NCBI GenBank assembly: GCA_036924285.1
Contig: JAYKYS010000014.1
Coordinates: 11,656,001 to 11,720,000 of the forward strand
Direction: 5' to 3'
DNA from: Asterella californica
Lineage: Eukaryota; Streptophyta; Marchantiopsida; Marchantiales; Aytoniaceae
Length of the DNA stretch: 64,000 nucleotides
The position numbers and the translations under genes were made by a program. A model generated the notes under the pieces. It was not told where the DNA came from. It saw only the letters and a list, made by a program, of their open reading frames with translations, and searched no databases. Shown piece after piece: positions 1-9,538 of the stretch (positions are counted from its first letter, which is position 1; every line of letters starts with the position of its first letter).

Positions 1-684
1 CGCCGACGGGCATTTAGACGGTTGGAAGCGAGACGGACCTCCGTTGCCGATACTAATTCTCCCGGTTGACTCGTCTTCGAGTGTCTCAGTTGTGTGCGAG
101 AAGTCGATTCGCTGTTCTGTGGTCGTAGAAAACAAGTAACGGAAAAGTGTTTCTCCGGATGGTGTTTGTAAACCTGGGAGCGGATCCGTTCGGGGGTTGT
201 CAAAGACTTCCGCGTGGTTTCGTGTGCCGGGCAGCCCGCGGGGTTAAGTGTGTAATATTGCTCTGATCGCCTGCGAGGACAGGCGTTTTTGTGGGAAGGA
301 AAAGGTCTGAGAGTTGCTCTATTTCTAACGGAAAGACGACATTTTTTTCCGGGAGAGGTTCGAGGAACGCTCAACTCGGCTCACACCCGAGGGAAAGCGT
401 GGTTCCGTATTTCACGCGGGCCTCAACCGAGATCAGACAGACGGAGTTGAAGAAGGTTTGGGGCGTCGATATCTTTCATCCGCTGTATTCTTACTTCCGT
501 TTTGTCGACACCTCTCCTGATCCGAGTGCGGTCTTCAAGGGATTCCATTTCCTTACAAAGAGGGCCCTCTTTCGTGTTCGCGTTATGATGCGAGCAAGAG
601 CTTCGGATACTCACCATCTCCTTGAATGTCGCGGTCTAAGTTGGCATTCGCATAGGGATAAATGTTTCACTCGGTGACTTTCTT

Positions 685-708
685 GTCTCCCTTTTCCCAA
701 AGGGAGAC
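685..708 (+). other. Hairpin in 5' ETS
   Basis: A perfect 10-bp inverted repeat (gtctcccttt / aaagggagac) closes a 4-base loop. It lies about 80 bases before the 18S start. Position and structure suggest a pre-rRNA processing signal, but that role is inferred. Confidence 0.5.
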
Positions 709-722
709 TGCGGATTCACTTG

Positions 723-762
723 GGTTGCTGATCGGACCATTTATTTGGTCCGATCAGCAACC
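723..762 (+). other. Hairpin next to the 18S 5' end
   Basis: A perfect 17-bp inverted repeat (723-739 with 746-762) encloses the 6-base loop tttatt. It ends 26 bases before the first nucleotide of 18S. In the precursor rRNA it would form a very stable stem, plausibly a processing or U3-snoRNA-related element. Function is inferred only from position. Confidence 0.5.
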
Positions 763-788
763 TGTCGGTGAGTTTGTGGAGAGTCTGC

Positions 789-843
789 TACCTGGTTGAT
801 CCTGCCAGTAGTCATATGCTTGTCTCAAAGATTAAGCCATGCA
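789..843 (+). rRNA. 18S rRNA, first 55 nucleotides only (interrupted)
   Basis: The sequence from tacctggttgatcctgccag through cttgtctcaaag to attaagccatgca is the near-universal 5' end of eukaryotic 18S rRNA. In a normal gene it would continue with tgtctaagtat. Here it stops after nucleotide 55 and runs into LINE sequence. No other 18S sequence occurs in the window apart from short target-site copies, so this gene is destroyed, or its remainder lies beyond the inserted elements. The + strand orientation fixes the direction of the rDNA unit. Confidence 0.93.
827..843 (+). repeat. LINE target site duplication, copy 1 (18S nt 39-55)
   Basis: The 17 bases aaagattaagccatgca at the broken end of 18S recur after each LINE copy in the window (1404, within 1422-1443, 26337, 36224). 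They are the target site duplication of insertions at one 18S position. The leading A residues are ambiguous with the LINE poly(A) tail. Confidence 0.85.
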
Positions 844-1403
844 GGAAATGGAAACTTCCTTCCTTCATTTATCTGTTTGCTTCTGCAGTTCACTGATTTT
901 CCCCTGTTTCATCACTCTACACTTGACTCCTTACAACTTTACTTACTTCTGCAATTCATTTTTGTTTCCATTTTTCGTTTCCACCTTTTCCCTTGTTCTC
1001 TAAACCTCGAAACGTCTGTCTCTCGATTCCGTCTCCGACAGGCCTTTTCAACGCCGCGTCCGCTTACCCTGTCTTTGGTTAAAGTTGAGGCGAGTCCTGG
1101 ACTGATGAGTGCGATACTGCGCGGCGTTGGCTCCCTATTTTCTGTTTGTTTCTGTTCTCGTTTTCATCTTTTTGCTCTTTTCGTTCGTATTACACTCGCT
1201 CTTCTCGCTTTTGTCCTGTCTCATCATTCATTCCGTGCAGTTACCCTTTTTTTCTGCTCGGCGCCTTTAGGCTCTCTTCTGCGTGTGGGGTTTCCTCTCC
1301 CTTCCCCCCGTTGTTACCGGTTAATCTGCCTTCGGGCTGGCCTTTGGCCTTTATCAGTAAAACTCCTTACATCGGTGCGTCAGTGCCGGTATTCAGGTCA
1401 AAA
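844..1403 (+). mobile_element. LINE A: 5'-truncated copy of the 18S-targeted LINE
   Basis: This 560-bp piece matches only the 3' UTR end of elements B and C. It shares a pyrimidine-rich run, a block around gcgcggcgttgg, the UUCG hairpin, the motif ttatcagtaaaa and the terminal gtattcaggtcaaaa. It lies between 18S nucleotide 55 and a second copy of the 18S target. That is what a 5'-truncated product of target-primed reverse transcription would look like. A 250-codon frame running through it and 18S is not a gene. Confidence 0.85.
1328..1403 (+). promoter_or_regulatory. Conserved LINE 3' end with UUCG hairpin (copy A)
   Basis: A mini-hairpin gcc-ttcg-ggc (1328-1337) is followed by the conserved block ttatcagtaaaa, cggtgcgt, gtgccggtattcag and a short A run. 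The same block ends elements B and C. In B the stem is acc-ttcg-ggt, a compensatory change. In LINEs such conserved 3' ends are usually the RNA signal recognised by the element's own reverse transcriptase. Confidence 0.6.
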
Positions 1404-1420
1404 AAAGATTAAGCCATGCA
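1404..1420 (+). repeat. LINE target site duplication, copy 2
   Basis: A copy of the 18S target (aaagattaagccatgca) directly after the A tail of element A. It closes insertion A. Confidence 0.85.
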
Positions 1421-1421
1421 G

Positions 1422-1443
1422 GTCTCAAAGATTAAGCCATGCA
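1422..1443 (+). repeat. Extra 22-bp 18S fragment (nt 34-55) between LINEs A and B
   Basis: One base after the target duplication of A, a second 18S piece appears. It begins five bases further upstream in 18S (gtctc) and ends at the same nucleotide 55. It includes 18S sequence that the 17-bp duplication lacks, so it is not explained by a simple insertion into the duplication of A. Element B starts immediately after it. Confidence 0.8.
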
Positions 1444-2085
1444 TGCAGAAAAGGCAGCACGGAAGGCTGCCGGAGCTCCTCCCTCTGGATAACGCTGCCT
1501 TGTGTGCTTCTGGCTATGGCGATCTCTCCTGTTTTTGATCCTATATGAGTTCCTCTTGATTTGCCTTGATTTTGGATCGCACTGCCACAATTCGATTGGA
1601 TTTCTATCATTTGCGGGCCACTTCGCCGTTTCTGCGGCGCACCTCGTTCTACTTTCTACTTCCTTCGCGCGTTGCGCCATCTTCTTCGCCGCGCTTCTTT
1701 CTTCCACTCGTTGTTCCTTCGTTATTTTTACCAACGTCTTCCAAAGCGGCTCTCAACGGCTGTCATGCGGCTGTCTTTCCTTCGCAGTTACTCACCCATT
1801 CGTGTTCTTACGTTCATCTGTCTTCTTCCATTTCTCTCCAACGATCGAAGATCTACTCCATCGTTGTTGTTTTTCGTTCATTCTTTTGTTCATCTCTATT
1901 CACTCACTGCATTTTTGTTCACTTGCGTAATTATTTGTTCTAATCCACGAACTCCTGTTGGATTGCTGTTGCTTCTCCCTTCCTACCATCCACTTGCAGG
2001 ATGCAAATGCATTTGATACAAACTCTCGCTGATTTGTATCTCCTTGCTTAGCTGTCCTCGTGTGGAACCACAGATCATCGTGTTC
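1444..2085 (+). promoter_or_regulatory. 5' UTR of LINE B
   Basis: About 640 bp, very rich in C and T on the coding strand, runs from the 18S target to ORF1. Its first 60 bases match the start of element C, which marks both as full-length at the 5' end. It presumably holds the internal promoter, or is expressed from the rDNA promoter by read-through. No motif proves either. Confidence 0.55.
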
Positions 2086-4841
2086 ATGATACAGTTGACA
2101 TCCCGATCCCTTATTGCCTATTTCAAGCAATTGCTGCGATGCGTTACACTTTATTGGTTCAACCGAATGGATTCTAGAGCTGCTGGAAGAGAAGAACGAC
2201 TTATTGACGCTCTACAGACTCTAGCCATTAAGCAACCAATTCGTCCTGAAGCTGATGCTGTGACCTACCGCTGTGTTATTCCACGCGACATCAGCTTGAA
2301 CGCTATTGCAGAATTTGAAGACCTAGCGGTCACCTTGTTTTTTCCGTGCACAACTCCTCCTGCGGCTGCCTTGAGACAGTGGCTGAGGAGTGAATGGAAA
2401 GGCAAGCACTCTCTGGATACCACTCATGTGCGCAGTGTAGGCCGATCCCATTTCATTGTTGCTCTCCATTCAATGACAGGCCGAGAGCTGGTTCTGTCGC
2501 ACAAGACTTGCAATGTTAATGGATATTTTGGCTGCATTCTACAATGGTCACCAGAAGCTGAAAACGAGAACTATGTACCCACAGAACTTCCTGTTTGGGT
2601 GGAGTTTGTTAACCTGCGCTCATACTTCCGTAGTCGACAGCAACTCGAATTTCTCTTCGGCGCCCTTGGTACCATTGCGCTCATTCCTCCTACCTCTGGC
2701 GATAATGCAACACGTAACGTTCGGGGATGCATAATGTGGAAACTCTCGAATGCTATTCCCCCATTCGTCTCGGTTGACTATGGTGGAATATAATATGAGT
2801 TACCTGTTATCTTCTACAACGTTCCGGGATGCTGCTACAGATGTAGAAAATTTGGACACTGGTCCAAAGCGTGCCCATTGAAGCCTGAAGCGTCTTCATC
2901 GACCCATAACTCCACGACGCTTATCGGTGGTCACGCTGCTCCTCACACTGAGGCTGAAGAATCTCCCTCTGATGCTGTGCCGCAAGCTGCTTTGGAGACT
3001 TCCAGTGCCCCTCTCGGCCCCCCGGCGGATGTTCCTGCTCAGCACCTGCCTCTCGACGTTTCTGAGGCACCTGCGAAGCAAATTCCCAATCTGCGAGCGA
3101 ACAATCTCCGACACTCCGGATTTAATTCTCGCAAAGCAATTCCTGCACTGACTGAGATCACTGACTCCTTCACCACTCTGGATATCTATTCGTGGAGTCT
3201 TGGTGACCTTTCCAGTCAAATTCGTGCGGGTTTTATTCGTGAGGAACTCTTCCTCCACAAACAGCCTGATATATTTGCGGTGCAAAACTATCAAGTTGAT
3301 AGAAAGAGTTACAACGATTCTTTGTTACTCTCTCTGATGCTTACCAGCTACTCATTCCTGAACGTACTTGCTGCGGAGGCTCTGCACTGGTGATTCGAAA
3401 GTCATGCATCGTCATCGAATACGGTTGCAGTCCCTCAGGAGTGTTATGCTGGGCTCAAATCAACAAACAAGGGAAAGTATTTTGGGTTGGCTCTATCCAT
3501 GGTTCAGAAATTCGCTCACAACGAATTGAACTCTGGAAATACCTTAATGATTTTGACTTCCCTATCTCCTCCTGCTGGTTATTGATTGGCGATTGGGGTG
3601 TTGCTGATCCTGACGTACTCACTAAGCATTGGCCCAAGCAGATGTCCGACGAAGAACAGATCTCCTACCGCAAATTCAAGAATTCAGGCGAATGGGTCTG
3701 TCTCCTCGACACTGCCACTTCCTTTTTGGGCGAAACTGCCTCCTGGTGGGATCGGCAAACTCCCTTACTCTATGCCGACACAGGTCGAGTTTACCTGCGT
3801 AAGGCACAAGAAGTTGGTTTGACAGTCATTTCTCAAACCAATATCCGCTCATCTCTTTCTTGCTACGCTCTTCTTCATCTGACTGCCATCTTTGGCTATC
3901 CCTCGCCAGCTCCACCTACCTCCACTCTCCTTCCAATTCCGCCCCCTCTCCCTTCCTCTCCCCCTCCGCTTGTCGTTGGTCTGGCTTCATCCTCTGCAGA
4001 TCCAATCACCAACAACAACGCTGCCTCTTCCAATGTCGATTCGGAGGCCTGTACTCTACTCGACACCACTATGGTCGAGGGAGTTGCTGACCTCCACACA
4101 CCACTACCCCTCTCTGCACCCCCCCCACTTCCTCAGCTGGCCCCCTCGCCCTCGTTAGCGGACGCCCCTCCTCTCCTCCCTTCTGAGCATCCCTCCTCAA
4201 ATCGAACCGTCCACTCTCCTTCCTGTGCATCTCCTGACACCCCCCTACCACCCGGCTTCTCTGTACCCTCTACTCAACTAGCTCGACCTATGGACCCTTC
4301 TGTTCCTCCCATGTCCTCTGCTCTTCTTACATCCTCAATCCCCACTCTGCCACAAACCCCAGCATCGGACCCCATAATCCACCCATCATCTCTTGCCATC
4401 GTACCCCTTGTCTACCCCTCTCTCAATACTGCTACTCTCTCTGCTACTTCGGCTTCTTCTCCTTCAGACTCTAAGCAGAATGCTCAAACTCTAGCACGAT
4501 CTAAACGCTCTCGAGTTACTCTCTCTGCCTCCTTGCCAGATGATGAAGTCACTGCAGCAGTTCCACCTTCCAAAAAGCTGAAAAAGATCATCTCTATTGG
4601 CAACAAACTCCGGAAGGCTATGCCAGTTTCCCGCCCTTCTCAAGAGAAACGTAAGAGTCGTAAAGAGTCCAATCGAGGTGCGTCTTCTCTCCTCCAACCC
4701 AGGCCAATGCAAACAGCTGATAACTCTGCATTACTGCCATCTACGCCATTACCATTACTCACTGCAAACTCTCTTCACGTCACTTCATCAAACACCGAAG
4801 ATTCTGCTACCTCGCGCGGCCAGAGTGCCTCTGGTAAATGA
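2086..4841 (+). pseudogene. LINE B ORF1: DUF4283-like / CCHC / degenerate EEP-like protein (broken)
   Basis: The start at 2086 is chosen because the ATG pair 2086/2167 has identical spacing in element C (26960/27041). In order the frame encodes a DUF4283-like RNA-binding domain (about residues 60-230, with WLRSEWKGKHSLD), a CCHC knuckle (CCYRCRKFGHW), and a region resembling an EEP endonuclease (LDIYSWSLGDL, IFAVQNY, GSALVIRK, IGDWGVADPD). A long Pro/Ser-rich linker and a basic C-terminus (KKLKKI, EKRKSRKES) ending in SRGQSAS follow. Two lesions break it: a GAA-to-TAA stop at 2791-2793 and a one-base deletion between about 3300 and 3370. At about 918 codons it is much longer than a usual plant L1 ORF1. 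The endonuclease-like part lacks the expected catalytic residues (see findings). Confidence 0.82.
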
Positions 4842-5511
4842 TGTCTCTTCCTCATGACTCTTCTCCAGCCCACCTCAAAGTGCGGCTTTCCTCCTGGAAT
4901 GTGGGAGGTCTTAATGATACTCTACGGAAGCTGAAAGTCAAAGACTGATTCAAGTCTCAACGCGTGGTGTCTGACATTCTTGCACTTCAAGAACACAAGC
5001 TCTCAACTTTCAAGCTTGAAAGCGTGGCCCGCCTTGTCTCAAAGTAGCACAGAGTCATTGGACGTGCATGCGTCAATGGTGGCGGCACCGCTCTCCTGAT
5101 TCACAAAGCATTTAAAGTCATCGAGCATGGTGGAAGCGAAGATGGCTCTTTATGCTGGGCATGGCTACACAAAGAGGGTCATGATATTCACGTGGCTAGT
5201 GTATACGCCCCTCACACTTATTCGTCTCGAAAATTGCTTTGGCACTACTTAAAAGTCAATTTACCTGTACGAGACTGGATACTCATGGGCGATTGGAATG
5301 TTGTCGAAGCTCCATCAGATGCTGCGGGAAGTCGGAACATCTTACACTCAGGTGAAGAAGATGCGTTCAGGCTGTTTAAAGCAAAACTGCAACTCATGGA
5401 TGCGATGCAATTAGCAGCTGATCACTCAGGTCCTCTCTACACACGTTGGCGAAAATACGGTGACGTTGTTCAGTGGTCACGTATAGATCGAATGTACATC
5501 AGCAACCTGGA
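4838..5511 (+). pseudogene. LINE B ORF2, 5' part: EEP endonuclease domain (broken)
   Basis: The ATG at 4838 overlaps the ORF1 stop (ATGA), so ORF2 is probably reached by termination-reinitiation. The frame encodes the apurinic-type endonuclease of L1 elements: LSSWNVGGL (Asn), ILALQEHK (Glu), GGGTALLIHK, ASVYAPH, LMGDWNVVEAP (Asp/Asn) and WSRIDRMYIS. In active LINEs this domain nicks the target to prime reverse transcription. In-frame stops at about 4946-4948 and 5045-5047 disable it. The chromovirus block cuts the frame at 5511, before the C-terminal SDH motif that element C retains. Confidence 0.85.
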
Positions 5512-6630
5512 TTTCGCGCACCTACCGCCTTGTTGCACCAGCGGAAGCTCTAGCTTAGTAGGTCGCAAACTTTACACCGCTAACCTGCAAACACAATCAC
5601 AAGTTAGCGTCCATGCACCACTTACCTTAGTTCTGTTTGGTCCGGACCGGAGCCGGACCGTCTCCCTAATCATCAAGCTCAGCAATCCGACTTAGATCCA
5701 CCTAAGTCGGTCCCAAACATGAGCAAGTCACAATATGACTTGGGGCGGACTTCCCATAAAGTCCAAGGTCCTAAACGGTGCCTCCAACACACCTAGCGGT
5801 CCAACCGCCCGTGATGTCCGTCTGGGTCTAGGCTCCCGAACGGTGGTCTAACCCGCCGACTCGTTCCCTAGTCTTGCCCCAGCACTTGCATCGTTCCTAA
5901 GTCCAGACATCCAAGTCTGGATCGGAACGTGCCTTGGAACCGGCCCAGCCATCACCTCATGCCCCCAGAGTCCGCCCGCCGAACCCTGGAGTCGGGTGAC
6001 TCGTCCTGGCCCACCCAGGCATCGAGCCCCCCTCATATATACTTCTGGGGATCGGCGGCCCCGCCCTCCTCTTTGGTCCCTGAAAATTATACCACAACCC
6101 GATTGTGGTTCGGCCATAACTTCCAGCTCGGAGGTCAGATCGAGGAGTGTTATATATCACTGGAAAGCTCTCGACGAGACTTTTCCAATGATACCTCACT
6201 CGCCTCGAGATCTTACGTGGAGATCCGTCCACGACCTAAAACGTCCCTGGAGCTCCAACACTTAGCAGTTTTTCCGAAAACCTGTGGTCCAGACCCAGGG
6301 TCGAACCCTGTGGTTTGTCTGCGTCTCGGACCCACGTCTCGGTCCCACGTCTCGGACCCACATCTCAGACCTATGTCTGAGACTCATGTTTCAGCCCGTT
6401 TTCAGACTCGCCCCCTTAGGTCAGCGTTCGTCTGGGGCCCTCTTGGGGTAGGCCCTTATGTCCTAACCCAAGGTTCCAACCTTGGTTCAGAGAACCACTT
6501 AGGGTTCATCTGATCCCGACTTGCCGGTCACGCCGTTAAGTCCTACTCGCAGCGTTCACAACCTAGCGCAAGTCCGCTAGGGTTCTGTTGTTCGCGTCTG
6601 CGCCCGATCTTGAGAATGAGGGGCGCGACA
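5512..6630 (-). repeat. Chromovirus LTR 1 (3' LTR of Y)
   Basis: About 1.12 kb, shared with the LTRs at 7653, 14237, 19966 and 54044. On the minus strand it starts TGTCGCGCCCCTCATT next to a polypurine stretch (complement of ctcacccccactttgg, 6631-6646) and ends GGTAGGTGCGCGAAA. It includes a short tandem array of cccacgtctcgg-type units near 6325-6395. Open frames inside it (such as those at 5929-6513) recur in all LTR copies on both strands and show no known domain. Confidence 0.85.
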
Positions 6631-7361
6631 CTCACCCCCACTTTGGAGGTTGATGCCCTCATCAACAATGATCCTATAAGTTAACACCAAGCTCAAAATG
6701 GGTAGCCAACCCTTTGGCGTCAGAATTGCGTTCTGGTAGCTAACCCGCAATTCTCTTCTTGGCTTGAGTCTTAAGTTGTCGCTAGAACACTTAGAAAATT
6801 CCAACTAGTCTCGGGAAAAGCCTTACCTTTTTGGCTTACCCTAAACAAAACTAGTTGGCAACTTCTCAACATTCTACTTAAGACTCTAACTTGCTAACTA
6901 TAAGTATTCACACCTACTTACAAGGTCCCCCGAAACCCACTTTCCGGTCGCAATCTGATTTGACTTAGACGCGCGACTAAGTTTACTTCGCAGTTAGAAA
7001 ACCACAAAGCAAGATCACCCCAAGCCCCAAGACAAGTATGAAAGTTCATACTTGCTTTGCCAACGCTACGGCAAACCTAAGTCTTGACATCAAGACTTAG
7101 TCTTGATTTAGATGCTTATCCAAACCAGCTCGCTTCCTTTGAGTGTGCTTCGTTCCTCCTCTTGACAACATCCTAGGCATCTGATCAGAACTAGTCATAG
7201 CCATGCACTACCAATACACTTAGACAATTTTTCAAGAAACAAAATCTTTATTTCCAAACACAAGTAAAGTACAAAGTCCATCGGCCCAAATCACCTCAAG
7301 TTGCTACTCGTATGGTCCGTCGTTTCTTCACCCCTCGCTGGAAGGAGATGTCCTCATCTTG
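6631..7361 (-). other. 3' untranslated region of chromovirus Y
   Basis: About 730 bp between the polypurine tract and the gag-pol stop, colinear with 8806-9538 and 55169-55897. It carries a conserved short palindrome (caagtatgaa-ag-ttcatacttg, near 7033). No coding capacity was seen. Confidence 0.6.
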
Positions 7362-7652
7362 CTAACGCCCTTGTTGTCCTTGTCTCCGTTTGAACAGGTC
7401 CAATACTTCGCTCGCATGTGCGAGATCTTCCTCTGGCACCCAAGTTGCTTCCTTCAAATGGTAACCACGCCATTTGACCAAGTACTCCATCCGGTTTGAT
7501 TTGCGCCGAGATCGCAAAATGGACTCCACCTCATATTCTGCTTCGCCTTGCACGACATCAGGTTGAGGCCTAAGAACCTGTTTGCGTTTCGGTCGCAAAT
7601 CATCCTTGAAGTGTTTCTTTAGTAAAGAAACATGGAAAGTCGGATGCAACTG
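7362..7652 (-). pseudogene. Chromovirus Y gag-pol, C-terminal fragment with chromodomain
   Basis: This is the last about 97 codons of the Y polyprotein, separated from the rest (15364 onward) by insertion of X. It encodes the end of the integrase region (LHPTFHVSLLKKHF) and a chromodomain ([30 protein letters not shown]). The aromatic cage positions (Tyr, Trp, Tyr) are present. Chromodomains on chromoviral integrases are thought to bias insertion to marked chromatin. Confidence 0.85.
7648..7652 (+). repeat. Target site duplication of chromovirus X, left
   Basis: The 5 bases aactg flank element X on both sides (also 15364-15368). Removing X restores the uninterrupted gag-pol sequence seen in the other copies (gatgcaactgccactcgcg). 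Confidence 0.9.
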
Positions 7653-8805
7653 TTTCGCGCACCTACCGCCTTGTTGCGCCAGCGGAAGCTCTAACTCAGT
7701 AGGTCGCAAACTTTACACCGCTAACCTGCAAACACTATCACAAGTTAGCGTCCATGCACCACTTACCTTAGTTCTGGTTGGTCCGGACCGGAGCCGGACC
7801 GTCTCCCTAATCATCAAGCTCAGCAATCCTAAGTCCCGACTTAGATCCGCCTAAGTCGGTCCCAAACATGAGCAAGTCACAATATGACTTGGGGCGGACT
7901 TCCCATAAAGTCCAGGGTCCTAAACGGTGCCTCCAGCACACCTAGCGGCCCAACCGCCCGTGATGTCCGTCTGGGTCCAGGCTCCCGAACGGTGGTCTAA
8001 TCCGCCGACTCGTTCCCTAGTCTTGCCCCAGCCCTTACATCGTTCCTAAGTCTAGCCGTCCAAGTCTAGATCGGAACGTGCCTTGGAACTGGCCCAGCCA
8101 TCACCTCATGCCCCCAGAGTCCGCCCGCCGAACCCTGGGGTCGGGTGACTCGTCCTGGCCCACCCAGGCATCGAGCCCCCCTCATATATACTTCTGGGGA
8201 TCGGCGGCCCCGCCCTCCTCTTTGGTCCCTGAAAATTATACCACAACCCGATTGTGGTTCGGCCATAACTTCCAGCTCGGAGGTCAGATCGAGGAGTGTT
8301 ATATATCACTGGAAAGCTCTCGACGAGACCTTTCCAATGATACCTCACTTGCCTCGAGATCTTACGTGGAGCTCCGTCCACGACCTAAAACGTCCCTGGA
8401 GCTCCAACACTTAGCAGTTTTTCCGAAAACCTGTGGTCCAGACCCAGGGTCGAACCCTGTGGTTCGTCTGCGTCTCGGATCCACGTCTTGGTCCCACGTC
8501 TCGGACCCACGTCTCAGTCCCACGTCTCGGACCCACGTCTCAGACCTATGTCTGAGACTCATGTTTCAGCCCGTTCTCAGACTCGCCCCCTTAGGTCAGC
8601 GTTCGTCTGGGGCCCTCTTGGGGTAGGCCCTTATGTCCTAACCCAAGGTTCCAACCTTGGTTCAGAGAACCACTTAGGGTTCACCTGATCCCGACTTCCC
8701 GGTCAAGCCGTTAAGTCCTACTCGCAACGTTCACAACCTAGCGCAAGTCCACTAGGGTTCTGTTGTTCGCGTCTGCGCTCGATCTTGAGAATGAGGGGCG
8801 CGACA
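7653..8805 (-). repeat. Chromovirus LTR 2 (3' LTR of X)
   Basis: Same LTR family as LTR 1, 1153 bp. It is longer than its partner at 14237-15363, mainly because the short tandem array at 8471-8550 has two extra units. Confidence 0.9.
8471..8550 (+). repeat. Short tandem array (cccacgtctcgg-type, about 14 bp) in chromovirus LTR
   Basis: Imperfect units of the form cccacgtctcggac follow each other, ending in an inverted variant (cagacctatgtctg). The same array is shorter in the LTRs at 5512, 14237, 19966 and 54044. Copy number varies even between the two LTRs of X. Confidence 0.7.
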
Positions 8806-9538
8806 CTCACCCCCACTTTGGAGGTTGATGCCCTCATCAACAATGATCCTTTAAGTTAACACCAAGTTCAAAATGGGTAGCCAACCCCTTGGCGTCAGAA
8901 TTGCGTTCTAGTAGCTAACCCGCAATTCCCTTCTTGGCTTGAGTCTTAAGTTGTCGCTAGAACACTTAGAAAATTCCAACTAGTCTCGGGAAAAGCCTTA
9001 CCTCTTTGGCTTACCCTAAACAAAACTAGTTGGCAACCTCTAAACATTCTACTTAAGACTCTAACTTGCTAACTATAAGTATTCACACCTACTTACAAGG
9101 TCCCCCGAAACTCACTTTCCGGTCGCAATCTAATTTGACTTAGACGCGAGACTAAGTTTACTTTGCAGTTAGAAAACCGTAAAGCAAGATCACCCCAAGC
9201 CCCAAGACAAGTATGAAAGTTCATACTTGCTTTGCCAACGCTACGGCAAACCTAAGTCTTGACATCAAGACTTAGTCTTGATTTAGATGCTTATCCAAAC
9301 CAGCTTGCTTCCTTTGAGTGTGCTTCGTTCCTCCTCTTGACAACATCCTAGGCATCTGATCAGAACTAGTCATAGCCATGCACTACCAATACACTTAGAC
9401 AAATTTTCAAGAAATAAAATCTTTATTTCCAAACACAAGTCAAAGCTACAAAGTCCATCGGCCCAAATCGCCTCAAGTTGCTACTCGTATGGTTCGCCGT
9501 TTCTTCACCCCTCGCTGGAAGGAGATGTCCTCATCTTG
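8806..9538 (-). other. 3' untranslated region and polypurine tract of chromovirus X
   Basis: The minus-strand run ccaaagtgggggtgag (8806-8821) abuts the LTR and is the polypurine tract that primes plus-strand DNA. The rest is noncoding and colinear with the other copies, including the palindrome near 9210. Confidence 0.65.

Larger units (their letters stand above)
1..788 (+). other. rDNA spacer / 5' external transcribed spacer
   Basis: This stretch lies directly upstream of a recognisable 18S rRNA 5' end, so by position it is the end of the intergenic spacer and the 5' ETS of a ribosomal DNA unit. No plant-type RNA polymerase I start motif could be identified with confidence, so the transcription start may lie to the left of the window. 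The last 110 bases hold two strong hairpins, annotated separately. A 128-codon open frame at 291-677 has no recognisable domain and is taken as chance. Confidence 0.7.

Noticed and set aside
291..677. 128-codon ORF in the rDNA spacer
   Set aside because: No recognisable domain, lies in 5' ETS; typical chance frame.
796..1548. 250-codon ORF running from 18S through LINE A into B
   Set aside because: It crosses three unrelated sequence units and is a chance product of low stop density in pyrimidine-rich DNA.
6320..6400. CRISPR-like array
   Set aside because: The short cccacgtctcgg repeats are contiguous without spacers and sit in LTRs of a eukaryotic element.
5929..6513. Repeated ORFs of 60-200 codons on both strands of the chromovirus LTRs
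   Set aside because: They recur only because the LTR recurs; frames overlap on opposite strands and vary in length between copies, with no domain.
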